Shown: positions 7,833 to 17,900, numbered from the stretch's first letter. The stretch: DNA of 64,000 nucleotides from Acidobacteriota bacterium (GCA_024277255.1 JAJRVQ010000033.1:1-64000), one strand, 5' to 3'. The notes: a model not told the origin generated them from the sequence alone. Numbers and translations: made by a program.

Positions 7833-10800
7833 ATGATGGCGATTCGGCAGGCATTCCGCGCGACCTTTTCAACCGCGATTCTTTCGAGCGAAACCTCTTC
7901 CCCCGGGACCTCCTTCCCCGGGACCTCCTTCCCCGGGACCTCCTTCCCCGGGACCTCTTCCCCCGGCGCAACGCCGGCCGCGGTCGGCCTCGTGGTGCTG
8001 GGATTGGTCGCCCAGCTAGCCCTCGGCGGCTGTGCTCGCCCCGGCGAAGAGAGCCCGGCGCCGGCAACCGTCGCCACGGCGGCCTTGTCCAGCGAGGCGG
8101 TGGTCGAGCAGCCGCCGCTGAACGCGGCGCAGCTGGCGCCGGTGATGCGTCCCACGGGAGTGATTGGAGTGGCGCCGAGCAAGCTGGTGATCGAGCTGGC
8201 CCGGCCGGTGATCGCAGCGGAGAAGGTCCATCAACCGGTCGAGGATCGCACCATCCTGAAGATCGAGCCCGAGGTGGCGGGGGAGCTACGCTACGCCGGC
8301 CGCTCCACGGTGGTCTTCCTTCCCAAGGCCGGTTTTGCTCCCGGTACGTCCTACAGCGCGGTACTCGAGTCGGTGGAGACCAGTAGCGGAGTGGTCGCCG
8401 CTCCGGCGGGAGAGGCGGGGACGGCGTGGAGACATCGTTTCACCGTCCCCTATTTTGCCTTCAACAGAGCCTTCTTGGGAGATGTGGATCTGGCCAACCA
8501 GCGGGCGGAGATCGATCTGGTCTTCGCCGGGGCGATCGACAGCAACCGGCTGCAACGCTATCTCAGCATCTCTGTTCGCGCCGCCGACGGCACCAGCGAC
8601 TACAAGCCCCGTTTGCGGGTGCTCGGCGGCCACGACGCCAATGTCGCCAAGGTGCTGATCAACAGCTCGCGGATCAGTGCCGGAGCGCGGCTGGATTGGA
8701 GGCTTGCCAAAGGTGTGCCGAGCCGTGCCGATCGCAAGAAGAGCGCCGGGCCGGGGAGTGGAACCTTCACCCTCGGGCGGGAGGCGCGGGTCGAGATCAA
8801 GGAGATCTATCCGGCGGAGGGTCCCAACGGCTTCTACTTGCAGGTGATCTGCGACGATCTCTCCTTGAGCGACCGTCGCTCTTACTACGACAGAGCGAGC
8901 AGTCGCTACTACCGGCGAATCTCCAAACGGTGTCTGCCCGACGACTCCGCCGTCCAGCGCTTTCACTTCCAGCCGGATGTCGGGCCGATCTCGATCGCCT
9001 CCTCAGGCGGTGGTTTTCGCATCTTCAGTGATTTTTCCCGTGGCAGCTACTCGCTACGGCTGGACGCCGGGATGCAAACCCAGGACGGCGGCGTGCTCAT
9101 CTCTCCTCACCAGGCGGAGCTGACCGTTCCCTCGCGCAGCCCGAGCCTGCGCTTCGTGACCCAGGGCCGCTATCTGCCGCGCAGCGCGTGGAGTTCGCTG
9201 CCGCTTCGCCACCTCAACGTACGGCGAGCGCTGCTCACCGTTCATCACGTGCCGCCGGAAAACCTCGTCTTCTGGATGAGCGACGAGGATGACGAAGCGG
9301 CGAACGAGCGTACCGGCAACTTGATCGTCCGCCAGGAGATCGATCTCAGCGGTGAGCCTGACGAGGAGCAGTCGATCTATCTCAGCCTCAGCGACCTGGT
9401 GCCGCCCGAGATCCAGGGGATGATCGAGATTCGCATCGCCGGCGACGATGCCGAGGACTCGGCTCGTCTGCTGTTGACCGACTTGCAGTTGGTGGCCAAG
9501 CGCGCGGGCGGCAAGGATGCCGGCGGCGCCGATGACGAACTGCACGTCTGGGCGTTGGACAGCGAGACCATCCGACCGCAGCGCGGGGTCGAGGTGAAAT
9601 GGGTGCGCAAGAGCGGCTTCGTCGTCGCCAGTTGCCGCACCGGCTCCGACGGCGGCTGCCGGTTGGTGCGCGACGCCGAGGACATCGACCCGAGCGAGCC
9701 CTTCGCGCTCATCGCGCGGAAGGGAGGGGATCTGACCTATCTGCGCTTCTCCGACCTGCGGGCGGAAGTCCAGGAGGCTCGGGTCTCCGGTGATCCCTAC
9801 GGCGCGGCGGAGGCGAAGTACCGGGTGGCGCCCTACAGCGACCGTGGCGTCTATCGACCGGGGGAGACGGCCCATCTGGCGGCCATCGTGCGCCAGGGGG
9901 AGAGCCAGCGCGCCCCGCAGGCGGGGATGCCGGTCGAGGTGGAGTTGCTCGATCCGCGCGGCCGGGTGGTGCAACGCCACAGCCTGGAGACCAACTCCGC
10001 CGGCTACCTGGAACTGGATGCCGAGTTGCCGGCCTTCGCCGATACCGGTCGCTACGAGGCCCGCTACGCCGTCGGCGAGCGCCAGGTCGGCCAGCTCGCC
10101 TTCCAGGTCGAGGAGTTTGTCCCCGAAAGGATGGAGGTCACCGCCGAGAGTGTGGAACGGGATTATCTGTTGGGCGACGAGTTGGGTTTGTCTCTCGCCG
10201 CCCGCTACCTGTTCGGCGGCGTGCCTGCCGGCCACCGGGTGGAAGTGTCGTGCGAGCTGGTGCCGGCGACCTTCTCGCCGGCCGAGAACGGCAACTTCGA
10301 GTACGGGATCTGGACGCCGGAAGAGGAGCCGCCGCGAGCGGTGGCCTTGGGGGCGGTCAGCGGCACTCTGGACGACGAGGGCGGCGGTCGCTTCGCCTGT
10401 CCGAGCCCGGCTCCCGGGCGTCGAATCGGGCTGCGCGGCCCAGCCAAGTTGATCGGCCGGGCCGCCGTCTTCGAGGCCGGCAGCGGCCGCACTTCGGTCG
10501 GCCGGGCCGAGGCGCCGGTCCACCCGGAGCGTTTCTACCTCGGCCTCAACAGCAGCGCCGGCAAGGTTGAGGCGGGCAACGACTGGGTGGTCGACGGGAT
10601 CACCGTCGACTGGCAGGGCCGACGAGTGACCGGTGTGGGTGAAGTCGAGGTCGAATTGCTGCGGCTGGAGACCGAGTGGGGGCTCTACTGGGATGAGTCC
10701 ACCGGCCGTGAGAGCTATCGCCGCTACCTGCGTCCGGTGAGCGAGGACCGCCGAAACGTGGTGGTCAAGGATGGCCGTTTCCAGGTGACCTGGCGGCCTT

Positions 10801-13715
10801 CGCGCAACGCCAAGGCCTTCTTGGTGCGGGCGACGGCGGGGGCGGCGCGCACCGATCTGCGCGTCGAAGGTGGCCGCGATTGGTACTACTGGGCGCCGCG
10901 GCAGAGCCGGATCGAACAGACGCCGCGTCCGGGTCAGGCGACGTGGATCGAGATCGAGGGGCCGGGCGAAAAGGTGCGCGTCGGGAAGCCCTTCGAAGTC
11001 ACCTTCACCGCGCCCTATCGGGGGCGTGTGCTGATGACGGCGGAGACCGATCACCTGCTGGCCAGCCGGTGGATCGATGTCGACGATCCCGGAGAAATGA
11101 GCTGGCGGTTTGAACTCGACGAACTGGTGCCCAACCTCTACGTCACCGCCTTCATGGTCAAGGATCCGGCTCTCGACGGTGCCGACTCCTTCCTGCCCGA
11201 TCGCGCCTTCGGGGTCACCTCGCTGAGTGTGGAGCCCGAGGCGCTGACGCAGACGCTAACCCTGTCGGTGCCGGAGGAGGTGCGTTCGGGGAGCCGGCTG
11301 GAGGTGGAGATCGATGTCGGGAAGAGTGGCAGGAGGAAGGCCGATGCAGGACCGACCTTCCTGACCGTCGCCGCGGTCGACGAGGGGGGTCTGTCTCTGA
11401 CCGGCTTTGCCAGCCCCGATCCGCTGGCGGCGATCTTCGCCCGCCGAGCGCTCGGTGTGGAGACCTTCGAGACCATCGGCTGGACGGTGGTGGTGCCGCC
11501 CGCCGATCCGACCTCGGCCACCGGCGGCGACACCACCGGCAGCCTTGGCCGCATCGACGGCATCAAGCCGGTGGCGCTGTGGTCGGGGCTGGTCGAGGTG
11601 CCGGCCTCGGGCAAGGTGAAAGTGAGCTTCGACCTGCCGCAGTACCGGGGTGCTTTGCGGTTGATGGCGGTCTCCGCGGCCAGCCAGCGCATCGGCCACG
11701 CCGAGAGGCGGGTGATCGTGCGCGATCCACTGGTGGTGGAGGCGACCCTGCCGCGCTTCCTCACCGCCGGGGATGAAGTGGCCGTCCCGGTCCATTTGAC
11801 CAACCTCTCCGGCAGGGCGCGGGAGGTGACGGTGAGCCTCGCCTCCAGCGAGCTGAAGGGCATCGGACTGGCCGTCCAAGAGGGTGCACCGGCGAGCGTC
11901 GAGGTCCTCGGCGCGGCGGAAAAGTCGATCTTCCTTGAAGAGGGCGCTGCGGGAACCCTCCTCTTCCGGGCGCGGGCGGCACGGCCGACCGGGGCTTCGA
12001 CCCTCGCCGTCCATGCCCGTTCCGGTGATCTCTCCTCGCGCCAAGAGGTGGTGGTGCCGGTCTTGCCGACCGGGGCGAAGAGTCGCCGCGTCCAGCGGGT
12101 GAAGATCGAGGCCGGGGTGACCGACCTGGCCCCCTACCTGCGGGGTTGGACTCCGCTCTCCGAACGCACTTCGGTGTGGGTGACCTCCAACCCATACGGC
12201 GATGCCTTCGACCATCTGAACTACCTGGTGCGCTACCCCTACGGCTGCCTGGAACAGACCACCTCGTCCAGCCGACCGCTGCTCTGGGTCGGCAAGCTGC
12301 TCTCGGCGATCGACCCGGAGATCCTGGCCAAGGGCTCGATCGAAGAGCGGGTGATGCGCGGCGTCGAGCGGTTGATGACCATGCAGACCCCGTCCGGCGG
12401 CTTCGCCTACTGGCAGGGAGGCACCCAGGAGGCCTATTGGGCGACGGCCTACGCCACCCATTTCCTGCTCGAAGCCCGCGATCAGCGCTACCCGGTGGCG
12501 GAGGAGCGGATCGACGAAGCGCTGGCCTGGATGGCGCGGCAGATCAACGGCCGGTACGTGAGCAACCAGGTCGACTACTACTCGCGCGACGGTGAGCCCT
12601 ACATGCACTACGTGCTGGCGTTGGCCGGCCGCTCGAACAAGGCGCGAATCCGCGAGTTGATCGAGCAGCTGCGATCGAGCGATCAGCCCCAGCGGGGTGA
12701 ACGGCGGGAGAATCTCTATCTGCTCAAGGCGGCTCTCTACCTGGCCGGCGATCAACGCTACGAGGCCGACCTCAAACGGCCCGATCTGAGCCCGCTGAGC
12801 GAATACCGCTCCACCGGCTGGTCCTTCTACTCCGACCGCCGCATGCGCGGTCTGATGCTGTCGACCTACATCGATCTGTTCGGTGCCGGCAATGAGGGCG
12901 ACGGCCCGGCGCGACTGGCCGGCCTGGTCGCCGAGTCGCTGCGCGGCAAGAGAAGCCGCTGGTACACCACGCAGGAGCTGGTGTGGAGTGTGACCGGGCT
13001 GGGCAAACTGGTACAGGAGGGTGCCAGCGACTTTGCGCCGGCGATCCTCAAGGCCGCCGGTCGCACGCTGGCCGCCGAGGAGAGGGCTCCCGGCTCGACT
13101 TCGAACGATCGCGTCTGGGAGGTGGTGCGGGCCAGCGAGTACGGGGAGTTGACGGTGGAGTTGCTGTCGAAGGGCGAAGGGGCGGTGTGGGCGATCCTCT
13201 CCACCGAGGGGGTGCGCAGCGATGAACCGGCGGCCACCGGCGGCGAGGGCTTGCGGCTGCGCCGACGTTGGCTCGATGCCGAGGGCGAAGAACTTCCGCT
13301 GGCCGACGGTGCCCGGCGGATGAAGCTCGGCAGCCCGGTCTTCGTCGAACTCTCGCTGACCAACACCAGCCTGGAACAACTCACCAACGTGGCCTTGGTC
13401 GACCGCCTACCGGCGGGCTGGGAGATCGAAAACCCGCGTCTCGGCCGTGGCGGCAGCGACGGTTTCGAATGGCTGGCGCCCGTCGAACTCTGGCAGACGG
13501 ATCAGATGAACTTGCGCGATGACCGGCTGGAGGTGTTCGGCTCCCTCGGCCGGGGCCAGACCGTCAAGGTCGTCTACGGCGTGCGCGCGGTTTCGGCCGG
13601 CGACTTCCGCATCCCCAATGCCGAGGCCGAAGCGATGTACGACCCGAGGATCTGGGCCCGTGAGGCGGGAGGCCGAGTGGTGGTCAGCGGGCCGTGGTTG
13701 GAGGCGTTGCCTTGA
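7833..13715 (+). CDS. yfhM: Bacterial alpha-2-macroglobulin (thioester type)
   Basis: The 1960-aa protein matches large bacterial alpha-2-macroglobulins, which trap proteases in the periplasm and are usually paired with PBP1C. The strongest marker is the thioester motif GCLEQTTSS, with Cys1472 and Gln1475, in RYPYGCLEQT. Other family landmarks are YRPGETAHLAAIVR (an MG domain), a bait-like region around 1200-1240, the TED domain after 1472 (MTMQTPSGGFAYWQGG) and a C-terminal beta domain. A lipobox LGGC (Cys near residue 69) follows the hydrophobic stretch AVGLVVLGLVAQLA, so a lipoprotein is likely. Unusually, 15-bp tandem repeats encode FPGTS repeats between the start and that hydrophobic stretch. 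ATG has GGGGAGA 6 nt upstream. Its stop overlaps the start of the PBP1C gene, so the two are translationally coupled. Confidence 0.92.
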   Translation: MMAIRQAFRATFSTAILSSETSSPGTSFPGTSFPGTSFPGTSSPGATPAAVGLVVLGLVAQLALGGCARPGEESPAPATVATAALSSEAVVEQPPLNAAQLAPVMRPTGVIGVAPSKLVIELARPVIAAEKVHQPVEDRTILKIEPEVAGELRYAGRSTVVFLPKAGFAPGTSYSAVLESVETSSGVVAAPAGEAGTAWRHRFTVPYFAFNRAFLGDVDLANQRAEIDLVFAGAIDSNRLQRYLSISVRAADGTSDYKPRLRVLGGHDANVAKVLINSSRISAGARLDWRLAKGVPSRADRKKSAGPGSGTFTLGREARVEIKEIYPAEGPNGFYLQVICDDLSLSDRRSYYDRASSRYYRRISKRCLPDDSAVQRFHFQPDVGPISIASSGGGFRIFSDFSRGSYSLRLDAGMQTQDGGVLISPHQAELTVPSRSPSLRFVTQGRYLPRSAWSSLPLRHLNVRRALLTVHHVPPENLVFWMSDEDDEAANERTGNLIVRQEIDLSGEPDEEQSIYLSLSDLVPPEIQGMIEIRIAGDDAEDSARLLLTDLQLVAKRAGGKDAGGADDELHVWALDSETIRPQRGVEVKWVRKSGFVVASCRTGSDGGCRLVRDAEDIDPSEPFALIARKGGDLTYLRFSDLRAEVQEARVSGDPYGAAEAKYRVAPYSDRGVYRPGETAHLAAIVRQGESQRAPQAGMPVEVELLDPRGRVVQRHSLETNSAGYLELDAELPAFADTGRYEARYAVGERQVGQLAFQVEEFVPERMEVTAESVERDYLLGDELGLSLAARYLFGGVPAGHRVEVSCELVPATFSPAENGNFEYGIWTPEEEPPRAVALGAVSGTLDDEGGGRFACPSPAPGRRIGLRGPAKLIGRAAVFEAGSGRTSVGRAEAPVHPERFYLGLNSSAGKVEAGNDWVVDGITVDWQGRRVTGVGEVEVELLRLETEWGLYWDESTGRESYRRYLRPVSEDRRNVVVKDGRFQVTWRPSRNAKAFLVRATAGAARTDLRVEGGRDWYYWAPRQSRIEQTPRPGQATWIEIEGPGEKVRVGKPFEVTFTAPYRGRVLMTAETDHLLASRWIDVDDPGEMSWRFELDELVPNLYVTAFMVKDPALDGADSFLPDRAFGVTSLSVEPEALTQTLTLSVPEEVRSGSRLEVEIDVGKSGRRKADAGPTFLTVAAVDEGGLSLTGFASPDPLAAIFARRALGVETFETIGWTVVVPPADPTSATGGDTTGSLGRIDGIKPVALWSGLVEVPASGKVKVSFDLPQYRGALRLMAVSAASQRIGHAERRVIVRDPLVVEATLPRFLTAGDEVAVPVHLTNLSGRAREVTVSLASSELKGIGLAVQEGAPASVEVLGAAEKSIFLEEGAAGTLLFRARAARPTGASTLAVHARSGDLSSRQEVVVPVLPTGAKSRRVQRVKIEAGVTDLAPYLRGWTPLSERTSVWVTSNPYGDAFDHLNYLVRYPYGCLEQTTSSSRPLLWVGKLLSAIDPEILAKGSIEERVMRGVERLMTMQTPSGGFAYWQGGTQEAYWATAYATHFLLEARDQRYPVAEERIDEALAWMARQINGRYVSNQVDYYSRDGEPYMHYVLALAGRSNKARIRELIEQLRSSDQPQRGERRENLYLLKAALYLAGDQRYEADLKRPDLSPLSEYRSTGWSFYSDRRMRGLMLSTYIDLFGAGNEGDGPARLAGLVAESLRGKRSRWYTTQELVWSVTGLGKLVQEGASDFAPAILKAAGRTLAAEERAPGSTSNDRVWEVVRASEYGELTVELLSKGEGAVWAILSTEGVRSDEPAATGGEGLRLRRRWLDAEGEELPLADGARRMKLGSPVFVELSLTNTSLEQLTNVALVDRLPAGWEIENPRLGRGGSDGFEWLAPVELWQTDQMNLRDDRLEVFGSLGRGQTVKVVYGVRAVSAGDFRIPNAEAEAMYDPRIWAREAGGRVVVSGPWLEALP
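7895..7969. repeat. 15-bp tandem repeat inside the alpha-2-macroglobulin signal region
   Basis: About five units of 15 bp occur in frame. Three central units are identical (CTCCTTCCCCGGGAC at 7910-7954), flanked by two variant units that both begin CTCTTCCCCCGG. They encode SPGTS/FPGTS repeats at about residues 21-45, ahead of the lipoprotein hydrophobic core. A change of one unit would alter length by 5 aa without shifting frame. Confidence 0.9.
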
Positions 13716-16192
13716 CGATCCGCTCGCAGCTGGCTGGGCTTTTCCCCGCCAGGCGGCGGTGGCGGCTAGTGCTGCTCGGTGCGATCGTCGCCGCCCTGGC
13801 CCTCGCTGGTCACTTCCTGGTGGAGGCCATCCCGCTGCCCGCGCGGCTCGCCGAACCGCCCTCGACGGTGGTTTCCTTCGCCGACGGCTCTCCCGCCTAC
13901 GTCTTCCTGTCGCCGGACGACAAGTACCGGATGCAGGCTGCGCTCGGGGCGGATCGGCCGGGAGCGATCGATGAAGATTACGTCGAGGCCCTGCTGCGTT
14001 TCGAGGACAAGCGATTCTGGCGCCATCCGGGAGTTGATATCTTCGCCATCGTCCGCTCCGCCGTCGCCAACCTGCGCGCCGGCCGGGTGGTCACCGGCGC
14101 TTCGACGATCACCATGCAGCTAGTTCGGGTGCTCGAACCACGGCCCCGTACCCTGCGCTCGAAGGCGATCGAGGCGTTGCGGGCGCTGCACCTGGAACTG
14201 CGCTTGTCGAAGCGAGAGATCCTGGAGGCCTATTTGAGCTTCGTCCCCTACGGCCGCAATGTCGAGGGTGTTAGAGCCGCCAGCCATGGCTACTTCGGCC
14301 ATGGACCGCGCCAGCTCTCCGCCGATGAGATCGCAGTCTTACTGGCAGTACCGCAGCGGCCGAGCAGCCGCTACCCGACGGCGAAGAACCAAACGCGACT
14401 GGCTGCCGCACGCGATGAGATCGCCTTCTGGCTCTTGGACGAAGGAGCTTTGCCGGTCGAACCGGCGGCGGGCGAGGACCGCTCGGCGATGGAGGAGCGG
14501 GTGCGCCGGGAGATCGCGCGCCAACCGGTGCCTGCACGCATTCAACCACTGCCGCGACAGGCCGCCCACGCCGCCTTCTGGTTGCGCGGCCGCCTGCCCG
14601 GGCAAAGCGAGATCGAGACCACCCTCGACCGCGGGATGCAGCGCTTGGCCGAGGCGCGTATGGCTGGAGCTCACCCCGGCTATGCGCGTCTCGGTATTCA
14701 CAACGGCTCGGCGGTGGTGGTCGATCACCGGCGAGCCCAAGTGCGCGCCCTGGTCGGCAATTTCGACTTCTGGGACGAAGGGCACGGCGGCCAGATCGTC
14801 GGCTTCGACAACCCGCGCTCGCCCGGCTCGGCGCTCAAGCCCTTCATCTATGCCATGGCCCTCGACCGTGGGCTGGCGCTGCCCGAGCACCTGGTGGCGG
14901 ACGTACCGGTGCGCTACGGCGACTACGCACCGGACAACTACAGCGGCGAGTTCGCCGGTCTGATCGAGCTCGAAGAGGCGCTTTCGCTCTCCCTCAACGT
15001 CCCCTTCGTACGGCTGCTGAGCGAGGTCGGCGTCGAACGATTCATCGGCCTCTTGCGCTCGGCGGGCGCCGGCCACCTGCGCGCGGAACCGGGCTACTAC
15101 GGCCTCTCGGCGGCGATCGGCTCGGTGGATGTGACCCCGCTCGAAGTGGCCGGCCTCTACGCTGCCCTGGCCGAGGATGGCCGTTACCGCCAGCTATCCT
15201 GGCTGCGCGGTCGGTCCGTCGCGGGGGCGACCCGAGAGGCGGTCCAAGAGGTCGGGGTCGATCTGCTCTCGCCGGGCTCCAGCTACCTGACCCGGCGGGC
15301 CCTGTCGCGCCGCGACCGGCCGGACTTCCCCCAAAGGCGCCGATTCTCCGGGGCGCCGCCGGCGATCCACTGGAAGACCGGGACCAGCTACGGCCATCGT
15401 GACGCCTGGGCGGTCGGCTCGGGCAGCGAGCACACCGTCGTCGTTTGGCTGGGCAATTTCGACAACCGGCCGAGCGTCGACCTGGTCGGTGCCGAAGCGG
15501 CTGGACCGCTCCTCTTCGATCTGCTGGAAGCCCTCGCCGACCGCGCCACGCCGGCACTGCCCGAGAGCTGGCCGCGCAATCTAAAGAGCGTGCGAGTCTG
15601 CGCCTACTCGGGTCGCCTGCCGACGGCCGCTTGCCCGCAGAGCCGGGAGGTGCTGGCCGTGGCCGACCACGTTCCCACCGAGCGCTGCCCGTACCACGTG
15701 GCGGTCGATGTCGACCTGGCCACCGGCTTGGCACTGTCGCCCGAATGTCGCACCGGCCGCCGTTGGGAGCGGCGCAGCTTCGTGGTCTGGCCGGCTTCGC
15801 TGCGCCGCTGGATGAGTCGCGGCCGGCGCTGGGTGCCGGGCCCACCCTCGCCGGCGCCCGGCTGCGCGCCGCCGTCTCGCACCGCCTCCCTACGGCGTGC
15901 CAAGCCCCGGATCCTGTCGCCGCCCGCCGGCCAGGTTCTGGTGCTCCTCGCCGGCGTGGCGGTGCAGGATCAGGAGCTACCGCTCGAAGCCGAGACCTCC
16001 GGCCATGCCGAGCGGCTGTCGTGGTTTGTCGACGGCGAGTTCCTCGGCAAAGTCGATGCGCAGGAGACCCTGTGGTGGACACCGCGCCCGGGCCGTCACG
16101 AGATCCTGGTGATGGACGACTCGGGGGCCAGCAGCCGGCGGCGGTTGGAGGTGCGCGCCGGCCGCGCCGCGGTGCCGTCGATCGGCGGCTAA
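13712..16192 (+). CDS. pbpC: Penicillin-binding protein 1C (transglycosylase/transpeptidase)
   Basis: The 826-aa bifunctional peptidoglycan synthase has an N-terminal TM segment. The GT51 transglycosylase domain includes FEDKRFWRHPG (catalytic Glu98) and GASTITMQLVR. The transpeptidase domain has its three motifs: SALK (Ser373/Lys376), SLN (427-429) and KTG (555-557). A C-terminal Ig-like BiPBP_C domain (about residues 730-815, from PRILSPPAGQ) is diagnostic of PBP1C. TTG at 13712 overlaps the upstream stop and has GGAGG 7 nt before it; a GTG at 13694 is possible. Pairing with alpha-2-macroglobulin is the classic arrangement, thought to couple wall repair with defence against proteases when the outer membrane is breached. 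All catalytic residues are present. Confidence 0.93.
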   Translation: MTIRSQLAGLFPARRRWRLVLLGAIVAALALAGHFLVEAIPLPARLAEPPSTVVSFADGSPAYVFLSPDDKYRMQAALGADRPGAIDEDYVEALLRFEDKRFWRHPGVDIFAIVRSAVANLRAGRVVTGASTITMQLVRVLEPRPRTLRSKAIEALRALHLELRLSKREILEAYLSFVPYGRNVEGVRAASHGYFGHGPRQLSADEIAVLLAVPQRPSSRYPTAKNQTRLAAARDEIAFWLLDEGALPVEPAAGEDRSAMEERVRREIARQPVPARIQPLPRQAAHAAFWLRGRLPGQSEIETTLDRGMQRLAEARMAGAHPGYARLGIHNGSAVVVDHRRAQVRALVGNFDFWDEGHGGQIVGFDNPRSPGSALKPFIYAMALDRGLALPEHLVADVPVRYGDYAPDNYSGEFAGLIELEEALSLSLNVPFVRLLSEVGVERFIGLLRSAGAGHLRAEPGYYGLSAAIGSVDVTPLEVAGLYAALAEDGRYRQLSWLRGRSVAGATREAVQEVGVDLLSPGSSYLTRRALSRRDRPDFPQRRRFSGAPPAIHWKTGTSYGHRDAWAVGSGSEHTVVVWLGNFDNRPSVDLVGAEAAGPLLFDLLEALADRATPALPESWPRNLKSVRVCAYSGRLPTAACPQSREVLAVADHVPTERCPYHVAVDVDLATGLALSPECRTGRRWERRSFVVWPASLRRWMSRGRRWVPGPPSPAPGCAPPSRTASLRRAKPRILSPPAGQVLVLLAGVAVQDQELPLEAETSGHAERLSWFVDGEFLGKVDAQETLWWTPRPGRHEILVMDDSGASSRRRLEVRAGRAAVPSIGG

Positions 16193-16279
16193 CAGATCGG
16201 CCAAGCCGGGCGGGAAGAGAGCGGCGGTGCTCCGTGTTGTCCCTGGTGATTACTCACCGGTTTGATGGAGGGTCCCCGC

Positions 16280-17416
16280 ATGCCGCTTCTGTCCGCACCG
16301 CTCGCTCGTATCGCCGGCGCATTCAGTCTGGTTCTTCTCGTGGCGGGTGTTTCGCCCGCTCGGGCCGAGCCGCGGCTGCCGCAGAGCGAGTTGGTGAAGA
16401 GCATCCGCGTGCTGGAACCCGGCGGCGGAAGGCTGGCCTGGTCGGTGCAGGGAGACTGGATCGCCTATGACCAGCGGGATGCGGAGGGCTTCTACAACAT
16501 CCACATCATGGCGCCCGACGGCGGGTTCAGGAAATGCCTGACCTGCCCGTTGCGCGAGTTTCGCAAGGCCCACGCCTACAACCCCTCATGGCATCCTTCG
16601 GGGAACTATCTGGTTTTCCAGGTGCAGCTGGCGGCCAACAAGCTGAAGTTGTCACCGGCCGAGATGACGACTCCGGACCGCGGTCTGCACAGCGCGATTT
16701 GGGTGATCGACAAGGCCGGCAAGAACTTCTGGCAGCTGGCCGGCGGCGCCGAAACCAGCAGTGTTCTACTCGATCCGACCTTCTCGCACGAGGGCGACCG
16801 GTTGGCTTTCAGCGAGCGCATTCGAAGCCGCCAGGGGCGGTGGGGCGAGTGGGTGGTGCGGATTGGGGACTTCCGGGTCAAGGCGGGCGTACCGCGGCTG
16901 CGCAAGGTGAGGAGCCTCAAGCCCGGGGACAACCGCCGGTTTGTCACCATCAGCGGCTTCTCGCCGAGCGACGACTCGCTGCTGGTGGCGGGCAACCTCG
17001 ATAGGGGCCAGTCTGCATCGGGTATGGACATCTACGAGATGAGCCTGGAGGACGGCTCGCTGCGGCGTATTACCCGCAGCCGCCGCGAGTGGGACGAAGG
17101 AGCTCACTTCTCACCCAGCGGCGAACGTATCGCCTGGACCAGCGATCGAGGGGTGCCCCCCGGCAAGAGTACCCAGCGGGTGCGCGCCCCGTCGGCCCGT
17201 GCCCAACGCCGGGAGCTATGGCTGATGCGAGCCGACGCCAGCGACCAAGAACGGCTGACTTTCTTCAACCATCCCGCGGCTCCCGAGTCGCTGCGGGGCG
17301 CGGTGGTCTCCGACTTCGCCTGGAGCCCCGATGGGAGGAGGCTGGCGGTGCACGTGGTGACGGATTTGGGGGAGGGGGAGGAGCGGATTTATTTGGTGGA
17401 GTTGGTGGAGGAGTAA
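16280..17416 (+). CDS. Exported TolB-like beta-propeller protein
   Basis: The 378-aa protein has a signal peptide (PLLSAPLARIAGAFSLVLLVAGVSPARAE). At least five PD40/TolB-type propeller blades follow, with the WSxxGxxIAY theme: WSVQGDWIAYDQ, WHPSGNYLVFQ, FSHEGDRLAFSE, FSPSGERIAWTSDRG, WSPDGRRLAVHV. Such proteins are periplasmic and bind partners rather than catalyse. It is not TolB itself, since no TolB N-terminal domain or tol genes are present. A CLTC pair in MAPDGGFRKCLTCPLREF could bind a metal or form a disulfide. ATG 16280 is chosen for GGAGGG 7 nt upstream; ATG 16265 lies in frame without one. Three 36-bp repeats begin directly after the stop codon. Confidence 0.75.
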   Translation: MPLLSAPLARIAGAFSLVLLVAGVSPARAEPRLPQSELVKSIRVLEPGGGRLAWSVQGDWIAYDQRDAEGFYNIHIMAPDGGFRKCLTCPLREFRKAHAYNPSWHPSGNYLVFQVQLAANKLKLSPAEMTTPDRGLHSAIWVIDKAGKNFWQLAGGAETSSVLLDPTFSHEGDRLAFSERIRSRQGRWGEWVVRIGDFRVKAGVPRLRKVRSLKPGDNRRFVTISGFSPSDDSLLVAGNLDRGQSASGMDIYEMSLEDGSLRRITRSRREWDEGAHFSPSGERIAWTSDRGVPPGKSTQRVRAPSARAQRRELWLMRADASDQERLTFFNHPAAPESLRGAVVSDFAWSPDGRRLAVHVVTDLGEGEERIYLVELVEE

Positions 17417-17524
17417 GGCGGGGCGGTCGGGTCCTTCCCGCCAAGTCACCGGGGCGGGGCGGTCGGGTCCTTCCCGCCAAGTCACCGGGGCGGGGCGGTC
17501 GGGTCCTTCCCGCCAAGTCACCAG
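17417..17524. repeat. Three tandem 36-bp repeats
   Basis: Three contiguous copies of a 36-bp unit begin with GGCGGGGCGGTCGGG and contain TCCTTCCCGCCAAGTCACC. They are identical except for one base near the end of the last copy. They start at the base after the TolB-like gene's stop. There are no spacers, so this is not CRISPR. Confidence 0.9.
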
Positions 17525-17611
17525 GGCGGGCCCTACGCATTGCGGTCAGCCTGCCCGCCCCTGCGCTTCGGGCGCGCAACCCGTTGAGGTGACTGTGGCT
17601 TTCCGTTGAGC

Positions 17612-17691
17612 GCGCCCTCAGAGCTGACTTGGCGGGAAGGCCCCTCCCTTGAGGTTTTTGAGGCCTCGCTCGGCCTTCGGCCGATCTTGCT
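17612..17691. repeat. 80-bp dispersed repeat, copy A
   Basis: The element starts GCGCCCTCAGAGCTGACT, contains GGCGGGAAGGCCCCTCCC, and ends CCGATCTTGC. A second copy with a few mismatches lies 209 bp downstream at 17821-17900. Confidence 0.8.
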
Positions 17692-17820
17692 GCTGCTCGG
17701 AGCGCTCATCCGGCCGAGTAGGCCGGACTCGTTGGGGGTGAGCCGCAAGAACCGCGTTCTTGCGGTGAGGGGACCTTCGCGAAAGGTCCCCATGAACAAA
17801 CGGGCGGGGGGCGGGCGGGC

Positions 17821-17900
17821 GCGCCCTCAGAGCTGACTTGGCGGGAAGGCCCCTCCCTTGACGTATTTGACGCCTCGCTCGGGCTTCGCCCGATCTTGCT
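17821..17900. repeat. 80-bp dispersed repeat, copy B
   Basis: This is a near-identical copy of the element at 17612-17691. Its downstream flank (CGGTCCCGCCCCAGAGACC through GCCGCTTCGCGTCTTTT) is repeated again at about 18050-18105, so the family has at least three partial members here. Confidence 0.8.

Noticed and set aside
9054-11054. A 666-codon open frame on the minus strand inside the alpha-2-macroglobulin gene
   Set aside because: It is an antisense shadow of a well-supported gene in high-GC DNA, with no signal peptide, domain or ribosome site. The same applies to the 707-codon frame at 11256-13379.
17417-17524. Possible CRISPR array from 36-bp repeats
   Set aside because: The three units are directly adjacent with no spacers, and no cas genes are nearby.
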